Positions 1-6,117 of a DNA stretch of 8,483 nt are shown one piece after another. Position numbers and translations under genes: made by a program. The notes under the pieces are model-generated. The model searched no databases and had not been told where the DNA came from. It saw nothing but the letters and a program-made list of their open reading frames with translations. Each line of letters starts with the position of its first letter. Position 1 is the stretch's first letter. The stretch is from NCBI GenBank assembly GCA_027066265.1, contig JAMOOB010000298.1:1-8483 (forward strand). The letters are read 5' to 3'. The DNA is from Desulfurococcales archaeon. Its GTDB lineage: Archaea > Thermoproteota > Thermoprotei_A > Sulfolobales > Ignisphaeraceae.

Positions 1-1
1 A

Positions 2-1075
2 GGTTTCGAAAAGCTCGTGCTTGGCAAGAACCCTATCTTCGTTGTCGAGGCAGTGATGCGTATATGTGGTATCTGCCACGCTGCTCACGCTATCGCTGCG
101 GCCGAGGCTTTCGAAGATGCTCTAGGAATAATGCCTCCCGCCAACGGTAGGATTCTACGCGAAGCAATAGGGTTGATAAACCGTGTTCAGAGCCATCTGT
201 TCCATCTAGTGCTTCTCCTACCCGACGTACTGGTGGAGAACGAGGTTCGTACCTACGTCGTTGAAACGATCAAGCTTCTGAACCTAGTCAACGAGATCAT
301 GATGAGGATCGGGGGAGCTCCTACGCATCCACCGAACGTAGCTATCGGAGGTATTGCTAAACCCATTCCAGAAGCCTCGCTTAGGGAAGCCATTCGTAGA
401 GTTGACGAGGTTAGGAAGCTCTTCGAAGATCTTCGCGAAAAGATCTTTTCTAGCGATAGAGTTTCGCCCAAGGTAGAGCTGCTTAGGAAGCATAGTGCGT
501 TTCGCGATGGTGGTTTCATAGCTTCGCATCTCTTCTACGGCGATAAGCACAACATCGATGTTGAGAAGGTTAGCGTTGTGAGGTACGAAGAGTTTAGGAA
601 GAACGTAGAGATGGGTAGTGGATCGAGGACTACCTCCATGGTAGCGCTCTACGATGGCAAGATCGTTGAGGCAGGTCCTCGAGCTAGGTTGAGGACGTAC
701 AAAGAGTTCGCCGACGGTTCTCTACTAGGTCTACAGCTAGCTAGGTTGAACGAAATCGAGCTCGCACTCCATCGAATCAAGGAACTGCTGCAGCAGGTAG
801 AGCTTTCGGCACCCGTGAGGACGGGAACCATCGTCTTTAGGAGGGGTAGAGGTGTAGGGGTCTACGAAGCTCCTCGAGGAACGTTGATACACTTCGTCGA
901 GCTCGATGACGAGGGTAGGGTTCGGAGCTATCGAATCGTTGTACCAACGATGTTCAACATCCCCGTGATCGAGAGATGCCTCGTTGGTCTACCCATAGAG
1001 ATCGTCGACGTGGTTCCTAGACTCTACGATCCATGCATTCCATGCTCGACACACTTCGTTAGGGTGAGACGATGA
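2..1075 (+). CDS. frhA: [NiFe] hydrogenase large subunit, FrhA-like (5' partial)
   Basis: Large, catalytic subunit of a cytoplasmic group 3-type [NiFe] hydrogenase; it carries the Ni-Fe(CN)2CO site that splits or forms H2. The frame is open from base 2, so the gene begins upstream and roughly 60 N-terminal residues are missing. Both nickel-ligand motifs are visible: RICGICHAAH (RxCGxCxxxH, bases 59-88, ligand Cys codons at 65 and 74) and DPCIPCSTH (DPCxxCxxH, bases 1028-1054, Cys codons at 1034 and 1043). Only six residues (FVRVRR) follow the last His, where the maturation endopeptidase normally cuts. The stop overlaps the start of the small-subunit gene in an ATGA, indicating translational coupling. 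Overall similarity is to FrhA/MvhA-type subunits; the neighbouring FrhB-like gene favours FrhA. Family assignment is firm; the exact subgroup is inference. Confidence 0.93.
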   Translation, partial: GFEKLVLGKNPIFVVEAVMRICGICHAAHAIAAAEAFEDALGIMPPANGRILREAIGLINRVQSHLFHLVLLLPDVLVENEVRTYVVETIKLLNLVNEIMMRIGGAPTHPPNVAIGGIAKPIPEASLREAIRRVDEVRKLFEDLREKIFSSDRVSPKVELLRKHSAFRDGGFIASHLFYGDKHNIDVEKVSVVRYEEFRKNVEMGSGSRTTSMVALYDGKIVEAGPRARLRTYKEFADGSLLGLQLARLNEIELALHRIKELLQQVELSAPVRTGTIVFRRGRGVGVYEAPRGTLIHFVELDDEGRVRSYRIVVPTMFNIPVIERCLVGLPIEIVDVVPRLYDPCIPCSTHFVRVRR

Positions 1076-1773
1076 GGAAGCTACGCGTACTAGTGCTCGA
1101 TGTTGGTGGATGCGAAGGATGCCCTATAGCAGTGCTAAGAGCTTTACCGCAGATCACGAGCATAGCCGAGGTGTATAGCAAGCATTTGGGGAACGCTGAC
1201 CTTGATCAGAGGTACGATGTAGCTCTCGTAACGGGATCCATATGCATAAACGATAACGAAGCGATCGAGAAGCTTAGGAAGGTACGCGAACACTGCGAAA
1301 TCCTCGTAGCTTTCGGATCCTGCGCAGCCGTAGGAGGAATCACAAGGTTCTGTCGTGGTGGTCAAGAACCTAGACCCGAGCACCGCGTTTACCAACCACT
1401 GAGCTCGGTGGTCGAGGTAGACTACGCAGTACCAGGATGCCCACCGGCACCACAGGTTGTACAAACGCTGTTGATGAGCTTGATGCGTGGAGCTACCCCC
1501 TTCCTAAGGGTGTTCGCAGCCGTTGCTAAAGCTAAGAGGTTGAGTGGTTTCGATCTACTCGACGACGTCGTGCTCTCAGGGCTCTGCATAGGTTGCGGTG
1601 CATGCGTACTGTCGTGCCCTACCAACGCTCTGCAGATGGTTGAGAAGAAACCGGATCTCATCGTCGAGAAGTGTATTAGGTGCGGTACGTGCTACGTTAG
1701 GTGTCCACGCGCTACACACATACTCTTAACTAGGTACCCGGTGCAGATCAAGGTCTTGGCACCGCAGGTGTAG
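1072..1773 (+). CDS. frhG: [NiFe] hydrogenase small subunit with ferredoxin domain, FrhG-like
   Basis: Electron-transfer subunit that pairs with the large subunit and passes electrons through three [4Fe-4S] clusters. In 233 residues the N-terminal half has the proximal-cluster ligands: C14 and C17 (GGCEGC), C84 (FGSC) and C123 (PGCPP). The C-terminal part is a two-cluster ferredoxin domain with C172, C175, C178, C182 (CIGCGACVLSCP) and C201, C204, C207, C211 (CIRCGTCYVRCP). This small-subunit-plus-ferredoxin layout is that of FrhG; the F420-non-reducing MvhG lacks the extra domain. There is no Tat signal or membrane anchor, so the enzyme should be cytoplasmic. The ATG overlaps the stop of the large-subunit gene (ATGA), and the next gene begins after a gap of three bases, so all three subunits should be made together. 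Confidence 0.93.
   Translation: MRKLRVLVLDVGGCEGCPIAVLRALPQITSIAEVYSKHLGNADLDQRYDVALVTGSICINDNEAIEKLRKVREHCEILVAFGSCAAVGGITRFCRGGQEPRPEHRVYQPLSSVVEVDYAVPGCPPAPQVVQTLLMSLMRGATPFLRVFAAVAKAKRLSGFDLLDDVVLSGLCIGCGACVLSCPTNALQMVEKKPDLIVEKCIRCGTCYVRCPRATHILLTRYPVQIKVLAPQV
1767..1770 (+). promoter_or_regulatory. Shine-Dalgarno GGTG for frhB
   Basis: GGTG lies inside the last codons of the small-subunit gene, six bases before the ATG at 1777. It supports that ATG as the start and coupled translation within the hydrogenase operon. Confidence 0.6.
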
Positions 1774-1776
1774 GGT

Positions 1777-2613
1777 ATGTCTCTCGTTACGCTCGATAGA
1801 CCTCTAGGCGAATACCAAGAGATCCTCTTGGCTAGAGCTACGGATGAGAGTATACGTGCTCAGAAAGTTGCTAGCGGTGGAGCTGTATCGGCGCTACTCA
1901 TATACATGCTCGAGAACGGGATCGTCGACGGCATCGTTGTGGCGAAGAGAGTTCGTGGACTCGTAGCCGAGCTAGTCATTGCTAGGACTAGGGAAGAAGT
2001 TCTGCAAGCAGCTGGCAATAGGTGGAGCGTACTTCCGTACACAACGAAGCTTCGAGAAGCTCTCCAGAGCGAGGATCTGAAGAGAGTTGCTCTCGTTGGT
2101 CTTCCATGCCAAGCACAGTTCCTCTACCAGATGAGGATGTTTCCACTCCTCGAAACAGACTTCGTATCCAAGATCTACCTCATCATCAGCCTCTTCTGCT
2201 TCGGAACCTTCGCATCCGAAGCATTCGTAGATCTACTCAAGCTTAGGTACGGTTTAGAGCCCGAACGGATCACGTACATAGGTCTCGAGAAGAACTTTAT
2301 AAAGGTCGTGTACGATAGCGAAGAGAAACTCATACCGTTGCAGGAAGTACTTCCATTCGTTCAAACAGGGTGCTTAGTCTGCCCAGACTACACCGGCGTT
2401 CTATCCGATATATCCGCTGGAATCAGCGAGAACTACCCCGGGTACACCGTACTCATCGCTAGAAGCGATCGTGGACTCGAACTCATCTACAGAGCACGTG
2501 ACCACGGATACCTAGAGGTACGTAAAGCTAGCGCCGACGTCATCGAAGAGATCGAGACCAAGGCTAGGGGCAAGATCGTTAGAGCCACGAGGTACATGAG
2601 CCTACTACTCTAG
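1777..2613 (+). CDS. frhB: FrhB-family flavin/iron-sulfur subunit (F420 hydrogenase/dehydrogenase beta-like)
   Basis: Likely the subunit that takes electrons from the small subunit and reduces the soluble acceptor. FrhB proteins bind FAD, one [4Fe-4S] cluster and coenzyme F420. At 278 residues the size fits FrhB. Family features seen are an N-terminal KVASGGAVSALL stretch (residues 30-41), LVGLPCQAQ (107-114), and CLVCPDYTGVLSDIS (199-213), resembling the CxxCxDxxxxxADIS signature. It has exactly four cysteines (C111, C141, C199, C202), enough for one cluster; the N-terminal ferredoxin domain present in some relatives is absent. It is the last gene of the hydrogenase operon and is followed by convergent genes. 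FrhB relatives also serve other enzymes, including sulfite reductases, formate dehydrogenases and Fpo-type complexes; the adjacent FrhA and FrhG make the hydrogenase role most likely. Reduction of F420 itself is inferred. Confidence 0.88.
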   Translation: MSLVTLDRPLGEYQEILLARATDESIRAQKVASGGAVSALLIYMLENGIVDGIVVAKRVRGLVAELVIARTREEVLQAAGNRWSVLPYTTKLREALQSEDLKRVALVGLPCQAQFLYQMRMFPLLETDFVSKIYLIISLFCFGTFASEAFVDLLKLRYGLEPERITYIGLEKNFIKVVYDSEEKLIPLQEVLPFVQTGCLVCPDYTGVLSDISAGISENYPGYTVLIARSDRGLELIYRARDHGYLEVRKASADVIEEIETKARGKIVRATRYMSLLL

Positions 2614-2617
2614 CACG

Positions 2618-2636
2618 AAAACAACAATGTTAAAAA
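2618..2636 (-). terminator. Oligo-T terminator after the rubrerythrin-like gene
   Basis: Read on the minus strand, a T5 run (2632-2636) and a T4 run (2618-2621) follow the stop of the gene ending at 2649. Archaeal transcription commonly ends at such U-rich tracts without a hairpin. The plus strand here is A-rich and shows no matching signal for the hydrogenase operon. Confidence 0.45.
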
Positions 2637-2648
2637 GATGTGGAATGC

Positions 2649-3020
2649 TTAACCTAGCTTCCTTAGGATCCCTTCCAGAATCCTAGCATGTCTCTCCTCA
2701 TCCCTCGCCGTGTACTCGAACAACGTTTTCCAAGGCTCGTCGTGATGCGAAGCTTCTTCGTGTCTAACTCTAGCAGCTTCCTTCTCTTCCTCGATCCTCT
2801 TCCTGATGAACTCCTTCAGATCTCCGATCTTACCTGCCTGAACCAAGGCTTTCGCACCATGCATAGCTTCCTCGAGAGCGATCATCTTCAGAGCTTGAGC
2901 CACCTCTACCAAACCCTGTTCCTCAGCTACGATAGCTGCTGCAAGATATTCAACGATCTCCTCAGCTTCACCACGAACCCATTTCTCGAGGTACTCCTCC
3001 AACTTCAAGCTAGTCACCAA
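2649..3020 (-). CDS. Rubrerythrin-like ferritin-fold diiron protein
   Basis: Small, almost wholly helical protein (123 residues), probably a non-haem diiron peroxidase or oxygen/peroxide-scavenging protein of the erythrin type. Two ExxH motifs spaced as in ferritin-like four-helix bundles are visible: EEAMH (E51, H54) and DEERH (E108, H111). Further Glu candidates are E18, E20 or E21 in the first helix and E88/E89 in the third. The C-terminal rubredoxin domain of full rubrerythrins (two CxxC knuckles) is absent, as in sulerythrin-like archaeal proteins, so a separate electron donor would be needed. The start is uncertain: TTG at 3020, GTG at 3017, or TTG at 3008, the last preceded by GGTGA at five bases. 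It is convergent with the hydrogenase operon; a link between the two is only suggestive. Confidence 0.8.
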   Translation of the reverse strand: MVTSLKLEEYLEKWVRGEAEEIVEYLAAAIVAEEQGLVEVAQALKMIALEEAMHGAKALVQAGKIGDLKEFIRKRIEEEKEAARVRHEEASHHDEPWKTLFEYTARDEERHARILEGILRKLG

Positions 3021-3042
3021 CCCTAACCTAGAGATAGCGAAC

Positions 3043-3050
3043 TATTAAGT
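3043..3050 (-). promoter_or_regulatory. Candidate TATA box for the rubrerythrin-like gene
   Basis: The minus strand reads CTTAATAG, about 25 bases before the TTG/GTG start pair at 3020/3017. This spacing would give a leaderless or nearly leaderless mRNA. A second AT-rich stretch (AAATATTTTT on the minus strand, about 3082-3091) is an alternative but fits better as the terminator of the gene upstream. Confidence 0.35.
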
Positions 3051-3067
3051 GTTTCGTTACAAGAATC

Positions 3068-3079
3068 CTAACCAACCAA
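3068..3079. repeat. Left arm of a 12-base inverted repeat flanking the ChrB-domain gene
   Basis: CTAACCAACCAA here matches, in inverted orientation, the sequence at 3690-3701 (TTGGTTGGCTAG) with one mismatch. The two arms lie just outside the ends of the ChrB-domain gene and its promoter. They could be a shared regulator site or end repeats of a small inserted unit; no target-site duplication was found by eye. Confidence 0.35.
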
Positions 3080-3081
3080 AG

Positions 3082-3086
3082 AAAAA
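3082..3086 (-). terminator. Oligo-T terminator after the ChrB-domain gene
   Basis: The minus strand has T5 inside ATATTTTTC, about 27 bases past the stop of the gene ending at 3113, and upstream of the next gene's promoter. This suggests that the two minus-strand genes are separate transcription units. Confidence 0.45.
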
Positions 3087-3112
3087 TATTTGATTGAGGT
3101 TCTCGAGCTTCT

Positions 3113-3625
3113 CTACGACGTAGATTCCTTGCTTATCAATTCCTTCAAGAACTTTAGCTTCTCGATGCTCGACATAGATTCGAGTTTTTCTCTATACTTC
3201 TCCTCGAGATCCCTTAGCTTGAAGCTCGTGTAGAGTGCTTCCCATATCTTCATTCCTATCTCTATCGTTTCGTAGTCATCCCTAGTTATCATTCTAAGAC
3301 CATCAAAGATAGCTTTGATACCCCTTGCCTCGGGAACCTTATCTAGCTCACCTTCGATATCTGCAGCATGCACGATCTCCGCGATTCGATGAACGTACGG
3401 ATCCTTAATCGAGTACTTCTCCACGAGAACCTCGAACGTACACTTGTTATCCCTATGACTCAGCTCAACACCTTCGATATCGAACGGAATACCGTGCTCC
3501 GGCTTCAATTCTTCCCTTGGCCACTCTACGAATACGAACTCTGCTTCAGGATCGATAAACTTCTTGATTAGCCATGCACACGCAGTCCTATCAACATGGG
3601 GAAACCTACGCGTAACCCACCTCAC
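3113..3625 (-). CDS. ChrB C-terminal domain protein (chromate-resistance family)
   Basis: A 170-residue protein matching the C-terminal domain of ChrB, a family linked to chromate resistance and sensing. Landmarks are VTRRFPHVDR (4-13) followed by C16, IDPEAEFVFV (24-33), GVELSHRDNKCTFE (52-65) and EIVHAAD (83-89); the conserved His, Cys and Asp suggest a metal or oxyanion site. The N-terminal ChrB domain is absent, as in many stand-alone members, and no ChrA chromate exporter gene is in the window. The GTG at 3625 was chosen because GGTG lies seven bases upstream and the protein then begins just before the conserved VTRRFPHVDR. A TTG at 3661 would add 12 residues but lies about at the predicted transcript start. 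Function in this organism is inferred; oxidative or metal stress fits the rubrerythrin-like neighbour. Confidence 0.82.
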   Translation of the reverse strand: MRWVTRRFPHVDRTACAWLIKKFIDPEAEFVFVEWPREELKPEHGIPFDIEGVELSHRDNKCTFEVLVEKYSIKDPYVHRIAEIVHAADIEGELDKVPEARGIKAIFDGLRMITRDDYETIEIGMKIWEALYTSFKLRDLEEKYREKLESMSSIEKLKFLKELISKESTS

Positions 3626-3632
3626 ATCGATA

Positions 3633-3636
3633 CACC
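3633..3636 (-). promoter_or_regulatory. Shine-Dalgarno GGTG deciding the ChrB-domain start
   Basis: GGTG on the minus strand, seven bases before the GTG at 3625. Together with the TATA box at 3681-3688 it favours this start over the upstream TTG at 3661. Confidence 0.5.
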
Positions 3637-3680
3637 GAGATACGTACGAAGTGCACCGCAATAACGTTCAAATCTCGAAC

Positions 3681-3688
3681 AATATATG
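3681..3688 (-). promoter_or_regulatory. TATA box for the ChrB-domain gene
   Basis: The minus strand reads CATATATT. With the usual spacing of about 26 bases, transcription would begin near 3658, giving a leader of about 33 bases that contains the GGTG at 3633-3636. The right arm of the inverted repeat (3690-3701) lies directly upstream, overlapping the expected TFB (BRE) site. Confidence 0.55.
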
Positions 3689-3689
3689 A

Positions 3690-3701
3690 TTGGTTGGCTA
3701 G
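3690..3701. repeat. Right arm of the inverted repeat flanking the ChrB-domain gene
   Basis: TTGGTTGGCTAG is the inverted partner of 3068-3079 with one mismatch. Its place next to the TATA box would suit a regulator-binding site. Confidence 0.35.
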
Positions 3702-3816
3702 AAATCGCTCCTTACGATAAGTGCGAGAACTAAGTATTGCACTGCATACACATGGTTATTCAGTATACGTATAGATACGACCGAGACCATAAGCATTCTA
3801 GGAAAGCATCAAATCG

Positions 3817-4137
3817 TTAACGTTGTTGTAGCTTGTGTTTGAACATCTCTTTGAGCATCGTGTAGGTGCCTAACCCAGCCAAGAGACTTACCATACCTCC
3901 GTTCCCTACCTCTATATCGAGACTTGCTAACGCTAGCAACACAGTACCCGCAACGATGGATGCTATGGCTAGCGCTGGTAGATCTACTCTAGTGTTGAAC
4001 ACCTCTATACCTAGCTCCCTACTCGCAACGTGTAGAGCAATGAACGCAACCGGTATCAGAGCGACGAACATAGCTACCATCACGATGCGCAAAGCTCTAT
4101 CCCATAAAGCACCAATGGCACATCCTACGCGTTGCAC
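3817..4137 (-). CDS. Small hypothetical membrane protein
   Basis: Not recognised. The 106-residue protein has two strong hydrophobic segments (about residues 16-38, LRIVMVAMFVALIPVAFIAL, and 53-75, LPALAIASIVAGTVLLALAS) and a weaker third (about 80-97), then a basic tail KHKLQQR. Two to three membrane helices are likely. The start is GTG 4137; an in-frame TGA lies two codons upstream, so it cannot start earlier, and a TTAAT-type AT-rich element near 4168-4176 could be its TATA box. It lies downstream of, and on the same strand as, the broken methyltransferase gene (41-base gap), so the two may once have been co-transcribed. Codon use resembles the surrounding genes, which supports it being real, but no family evidence does. 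Confidence 0.5.
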   Translation of the reverse strand: MQRVGCAIGALWDRALRIVMVAMFVALIPVAFIALHVASRELGIEVFNTRVDLPALAIASIVAGTVLLALASLDIEVGNGGMVSLLAGLGTYTMLKEMFKHKLQQR

Positions 4138-4177
4138 ACATCACAAATCCGGAAGGCTCAGGAATGAAGAAAGACGA

Positions 4178-5026
4178 TTAATTGTTGATTGATGCGATGA
4201 TGGATTCGAACCCGTGGATCTCCGGCTTGTCACCGAGTAGTGCCGGAGCTTCGCTCAACCATTTTCTCCGTACTTCTGGTGGTAGTTTCTCGAAGTCTTC
4301 GCGTAGGATGCCTCCTTCAGCCATGTACAGCACTCCACCGGGTTTCAGGATTCTGAAAGCTTCGCGTAGAGCTACATCGTGATATGGAATGCTACCGAAT
4401 CCGCCAGCGCAAGCAACGACGTCTAGAGAGTTGTCTTTGATTGGTAGCTACTCGGCATCGGCGGCTAGGAAATCTACATACCTACCCCTACCTATGCTCT
4501 TTGAGAATCTCCTCCATTCGAGCAGTATTCGGTACTCGATGTCGTTCACGATTACGTACGCATCATCGTTGTAATAGGGTATGCACGGAACAAACCCTCC
4601 GCCAGGTCCCGATGCTACGTCTAGGATCAGACCGTTGCTACTAGAGATCTCTACAGAACTCGTTCCATAGATTCTCCTTCCCAACCTTACTCATGTGATC
4701 CTCCCAGTTACGCTTGATCCGCTCACCACGACGTAGTGCCTCGATATCCTCATCTCTCCACCCTGTATCTACTCCTCGAACAAAGACTACGACACCATCA
4801 ATAACCGGATACTCGATGTCAGAGACCCGACCCCTTAGGACACCATTGACCCAGAAACCATCCTCGATAACACCCTCAAAGACGAGATCCTCACCAGTAT
4901 GAAGGATCCACAGATATATTCCAGAACACACGATACATCGGGAGATCCCGAGCCGTTCGAGATATCTCTTCTCGGTTAGTAATAGCTGTATCGAGCATTC
5001 GATACAATAACGTGTTTTCGATACAT
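4178..5026 (-). pseudogene. Class I SAM-dependent methyltransferase with Cys-rich N-terminal region, disrupted
   Basis: Read on the minus strand, three linked segments make one methyltransferase. The first (4641 to about 5021) starts with CIEC and, 21 residues later, CIVC, then a beta-rich stretch ending in EYPVIDGVVVFVRG, which resembles the YPIxDGIPxF end of Trm112-like domains. The second (4448-4684), in another frame, has motif I (LILDVASGPGGGF), an acidic post-I residue (IVNDIEY) and FLAADAE. A TAG at 4448-4450 interrupts here. The third (4178-4447) resumes in the same frame with LPIKDNSLDVVACAGGFGSI and ALREAFRILKPGGVLYMAEG, then ends in TAA. Lesions are therefore the amber codon, a frameshift between about 4641 and 4690, and no start codon in the frame of the CxxC motifs (an ATG at 5024-5026 would be in frame if one base in the nearby A-run were restored). 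Substrate unknown. Assembly error could explain the indels but less easily the TAG. Confidence 0.85.
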
Positions 5027-5087
5027 TCCATAGGTTTCATCGAGATAACTATGCTACGGGACTACGCCTACGTGCGCTCAGGTAGCG

Positions 5088-5095
5088 TTATATAG
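5088..5095 (+). promoter_or_regulatory. TATA box for the HExxH protein gene
   Basis: TTATATAG lies about 30 bases before the ATG at 5122, so transcription should begin within a few bases of the start codon (leaderless or nearly so). No good Shine-Dalgarno is present, in agreement. The core is nearly palindromic (TATATA) and could also serve the divergent methyltransferase pseudogene. Confidence 0.6.
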
Positions 5096-5121
5096 GGTTT
5101 GCTCTTCTCTGGGATCATACT

Positions 5122-6117
5122 ATGCGCATCGAGAGCTGTGTCGGAGTGCTCGAGGCTCCGGAACCCATTATTAGATGCGTCGAAGGCTTCGTGAAGAGGG
5201 TTCTAGATACGGTCTCAATGTGTGGTTGCTGCGGTTCTATCTACTTTCCTAGCATACTCTATGAATCGAGGCTATCTATAGAGGTTCTCTCAACAACGTT
5301 GTTCCACAGACTCGGTATATCGATATCACTACTCTTAGCCTCTAGCCATAGAGATGAGTATTCATTTGGATATTTAGTGACACATTCACCTCTAGAGCTT
5401 GTCTTAGCCGAGAGAGCCACGAAGATCGTTACCGAGAGCTGCATAGCCATTAAGACGATCTATGGATGGGTGGCGTGCTGCGACGATCCGAAGCACATAT
5501 CGAGGATTCTGAAGAGGGAGCTCAACGAGGTTGATAAGCACCTACTCGCTGAAGACCCAAATACCGAGGAGAAGGTTCGTAGTCGTATAGACTCAGCTAA
5601 GAGCGTAGAAGAGCTCTTCGTAAACCTAGTGAGTTATCCCCGCATCGCTCTTGCTGTAGGAGCTATGCTACCGCTATACCTACCGCCTCAGCGTATCACG
5701 ATCTGGGTAAGGGATCTAGAAGGTCATGCTGTTGCGAGAGCCAACTCATTGCGGCTCAGGGTAGAGATAGATCCTGTAGTAGTATGTAGCGATGGAGATG
5801 ATGAAAAGCTAGGCAAGTTTTTCGCCGAGGTAGCACTCCACGAGTACCTCCACTTAGCACTCCACGCAAACGCATGCTCAGGTAGTGGAGCGTGGCTTCT
5901 AGGCAAGCCCGTAGGGATGGAGAAAGTTGTTGTAGAGATCGTGAATAACCTTATAGACATCGTACCTCCGAACATTGTTGAGGCTACTGGTAGAAAGCTC
6001 CGGGAACTCATTCCGGTAGATAGGTGCAGAGATCGTGAGCGCGAAGCTCTCTACACAGATCTACTTTGTGCAATACTAGCTAAGAACATGAACCTCGTAG
6101 AGGAGTTGTTGAGATAA
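5122..6117 (+). CDS. Uncharacterised protein with HExxH zinc-metallopeptidase motif
   Basis: No family recognised over its 331 residues. The clearest motif is HEYLH at 240-244, inside a hydrophobic helix (AEVALHEYLHLALH), typical of the zinc-binding helix of zincin peptidases. A further His follows at 248. Glu272 in the helix EKVVVEIVNNLID is a plausible third zinc ligand, giving a gluzincin-like HExxH...E arrangement. The N-terminal half has a cysteine group C34-G-C36-C37 and a C119-C120 pair, and no signal peptide or clear membrane helix, so a cytoplasmic location is likely. The ATG at 5122 is supported by the TATA box at 5088-5095. It stands alone, divergent from the methyltransferase pseudogene. 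Peptidase activity is inferred from one motif only; a structural or regulatory zinc protein is also possible. Confidence 0.7.
   Translation: MRIESCVGVLEAPEPIIRCVEGFVKRVLDTVSMCGCCGSIYFPSILYESRLSIEVLSTTLFHRLGISISLLLASSHRDEYSFGYLVTHSPLELVLAERATKIVTESCIAIKTIYGWVACCDDPKHISRILKRELNEVDKHLLAEDPNTEEKVRSRIDSAKSVEELFVNLVSYPRIALAVGAMLPLYLPPQRITIWVRDLEGHAVARANSLRLRVEIDPVVVCSDGDDEKLGKFFAEVALHEYLHLALHANACSGSGAWLLGKPVGMEKVVVEIVNNLIDIVPPNIVEATGRKLRELIPVDRCRDREREALYTDLLCAILAKNMNLVEELLR

Noticed and set aside
2688..3026. 112-codon plus-strand frame opposite the rubrerythrin-like gene
   Set aside because: It is antisense to a clear diiron protein and its Leu/Ser/Phe-rich sequence follows from the helical gene on the other strand.
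3626..3661. TTG start giving a 12-residue longer ChrB-domain protein
   Set aside because: It lies about at the predicted transcript start, has no ribosome site, and the added residues are not part of the conserved domain.
4190..4225. tRNA-like T-arm on the minus strand (GGGTTCGAATCC)
   Set aside because: The stem pairs only next to the loop (two G-C pairs; the outer three positions mismatch), no acceptor or anticodon arm can be formed around it, and the bases read in frame as the end of the methyltransferase (HGFESIIA).
4448..4450. TAG as a pyrrolysine codon in the methyltransferase
   Set aside because: The family is an ordinary SAM-dependent methyltransferase, not a methylamine methyltransferase. 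The gene also carries a frameshift and lacks a start, so simple inactivation is the better explanation.
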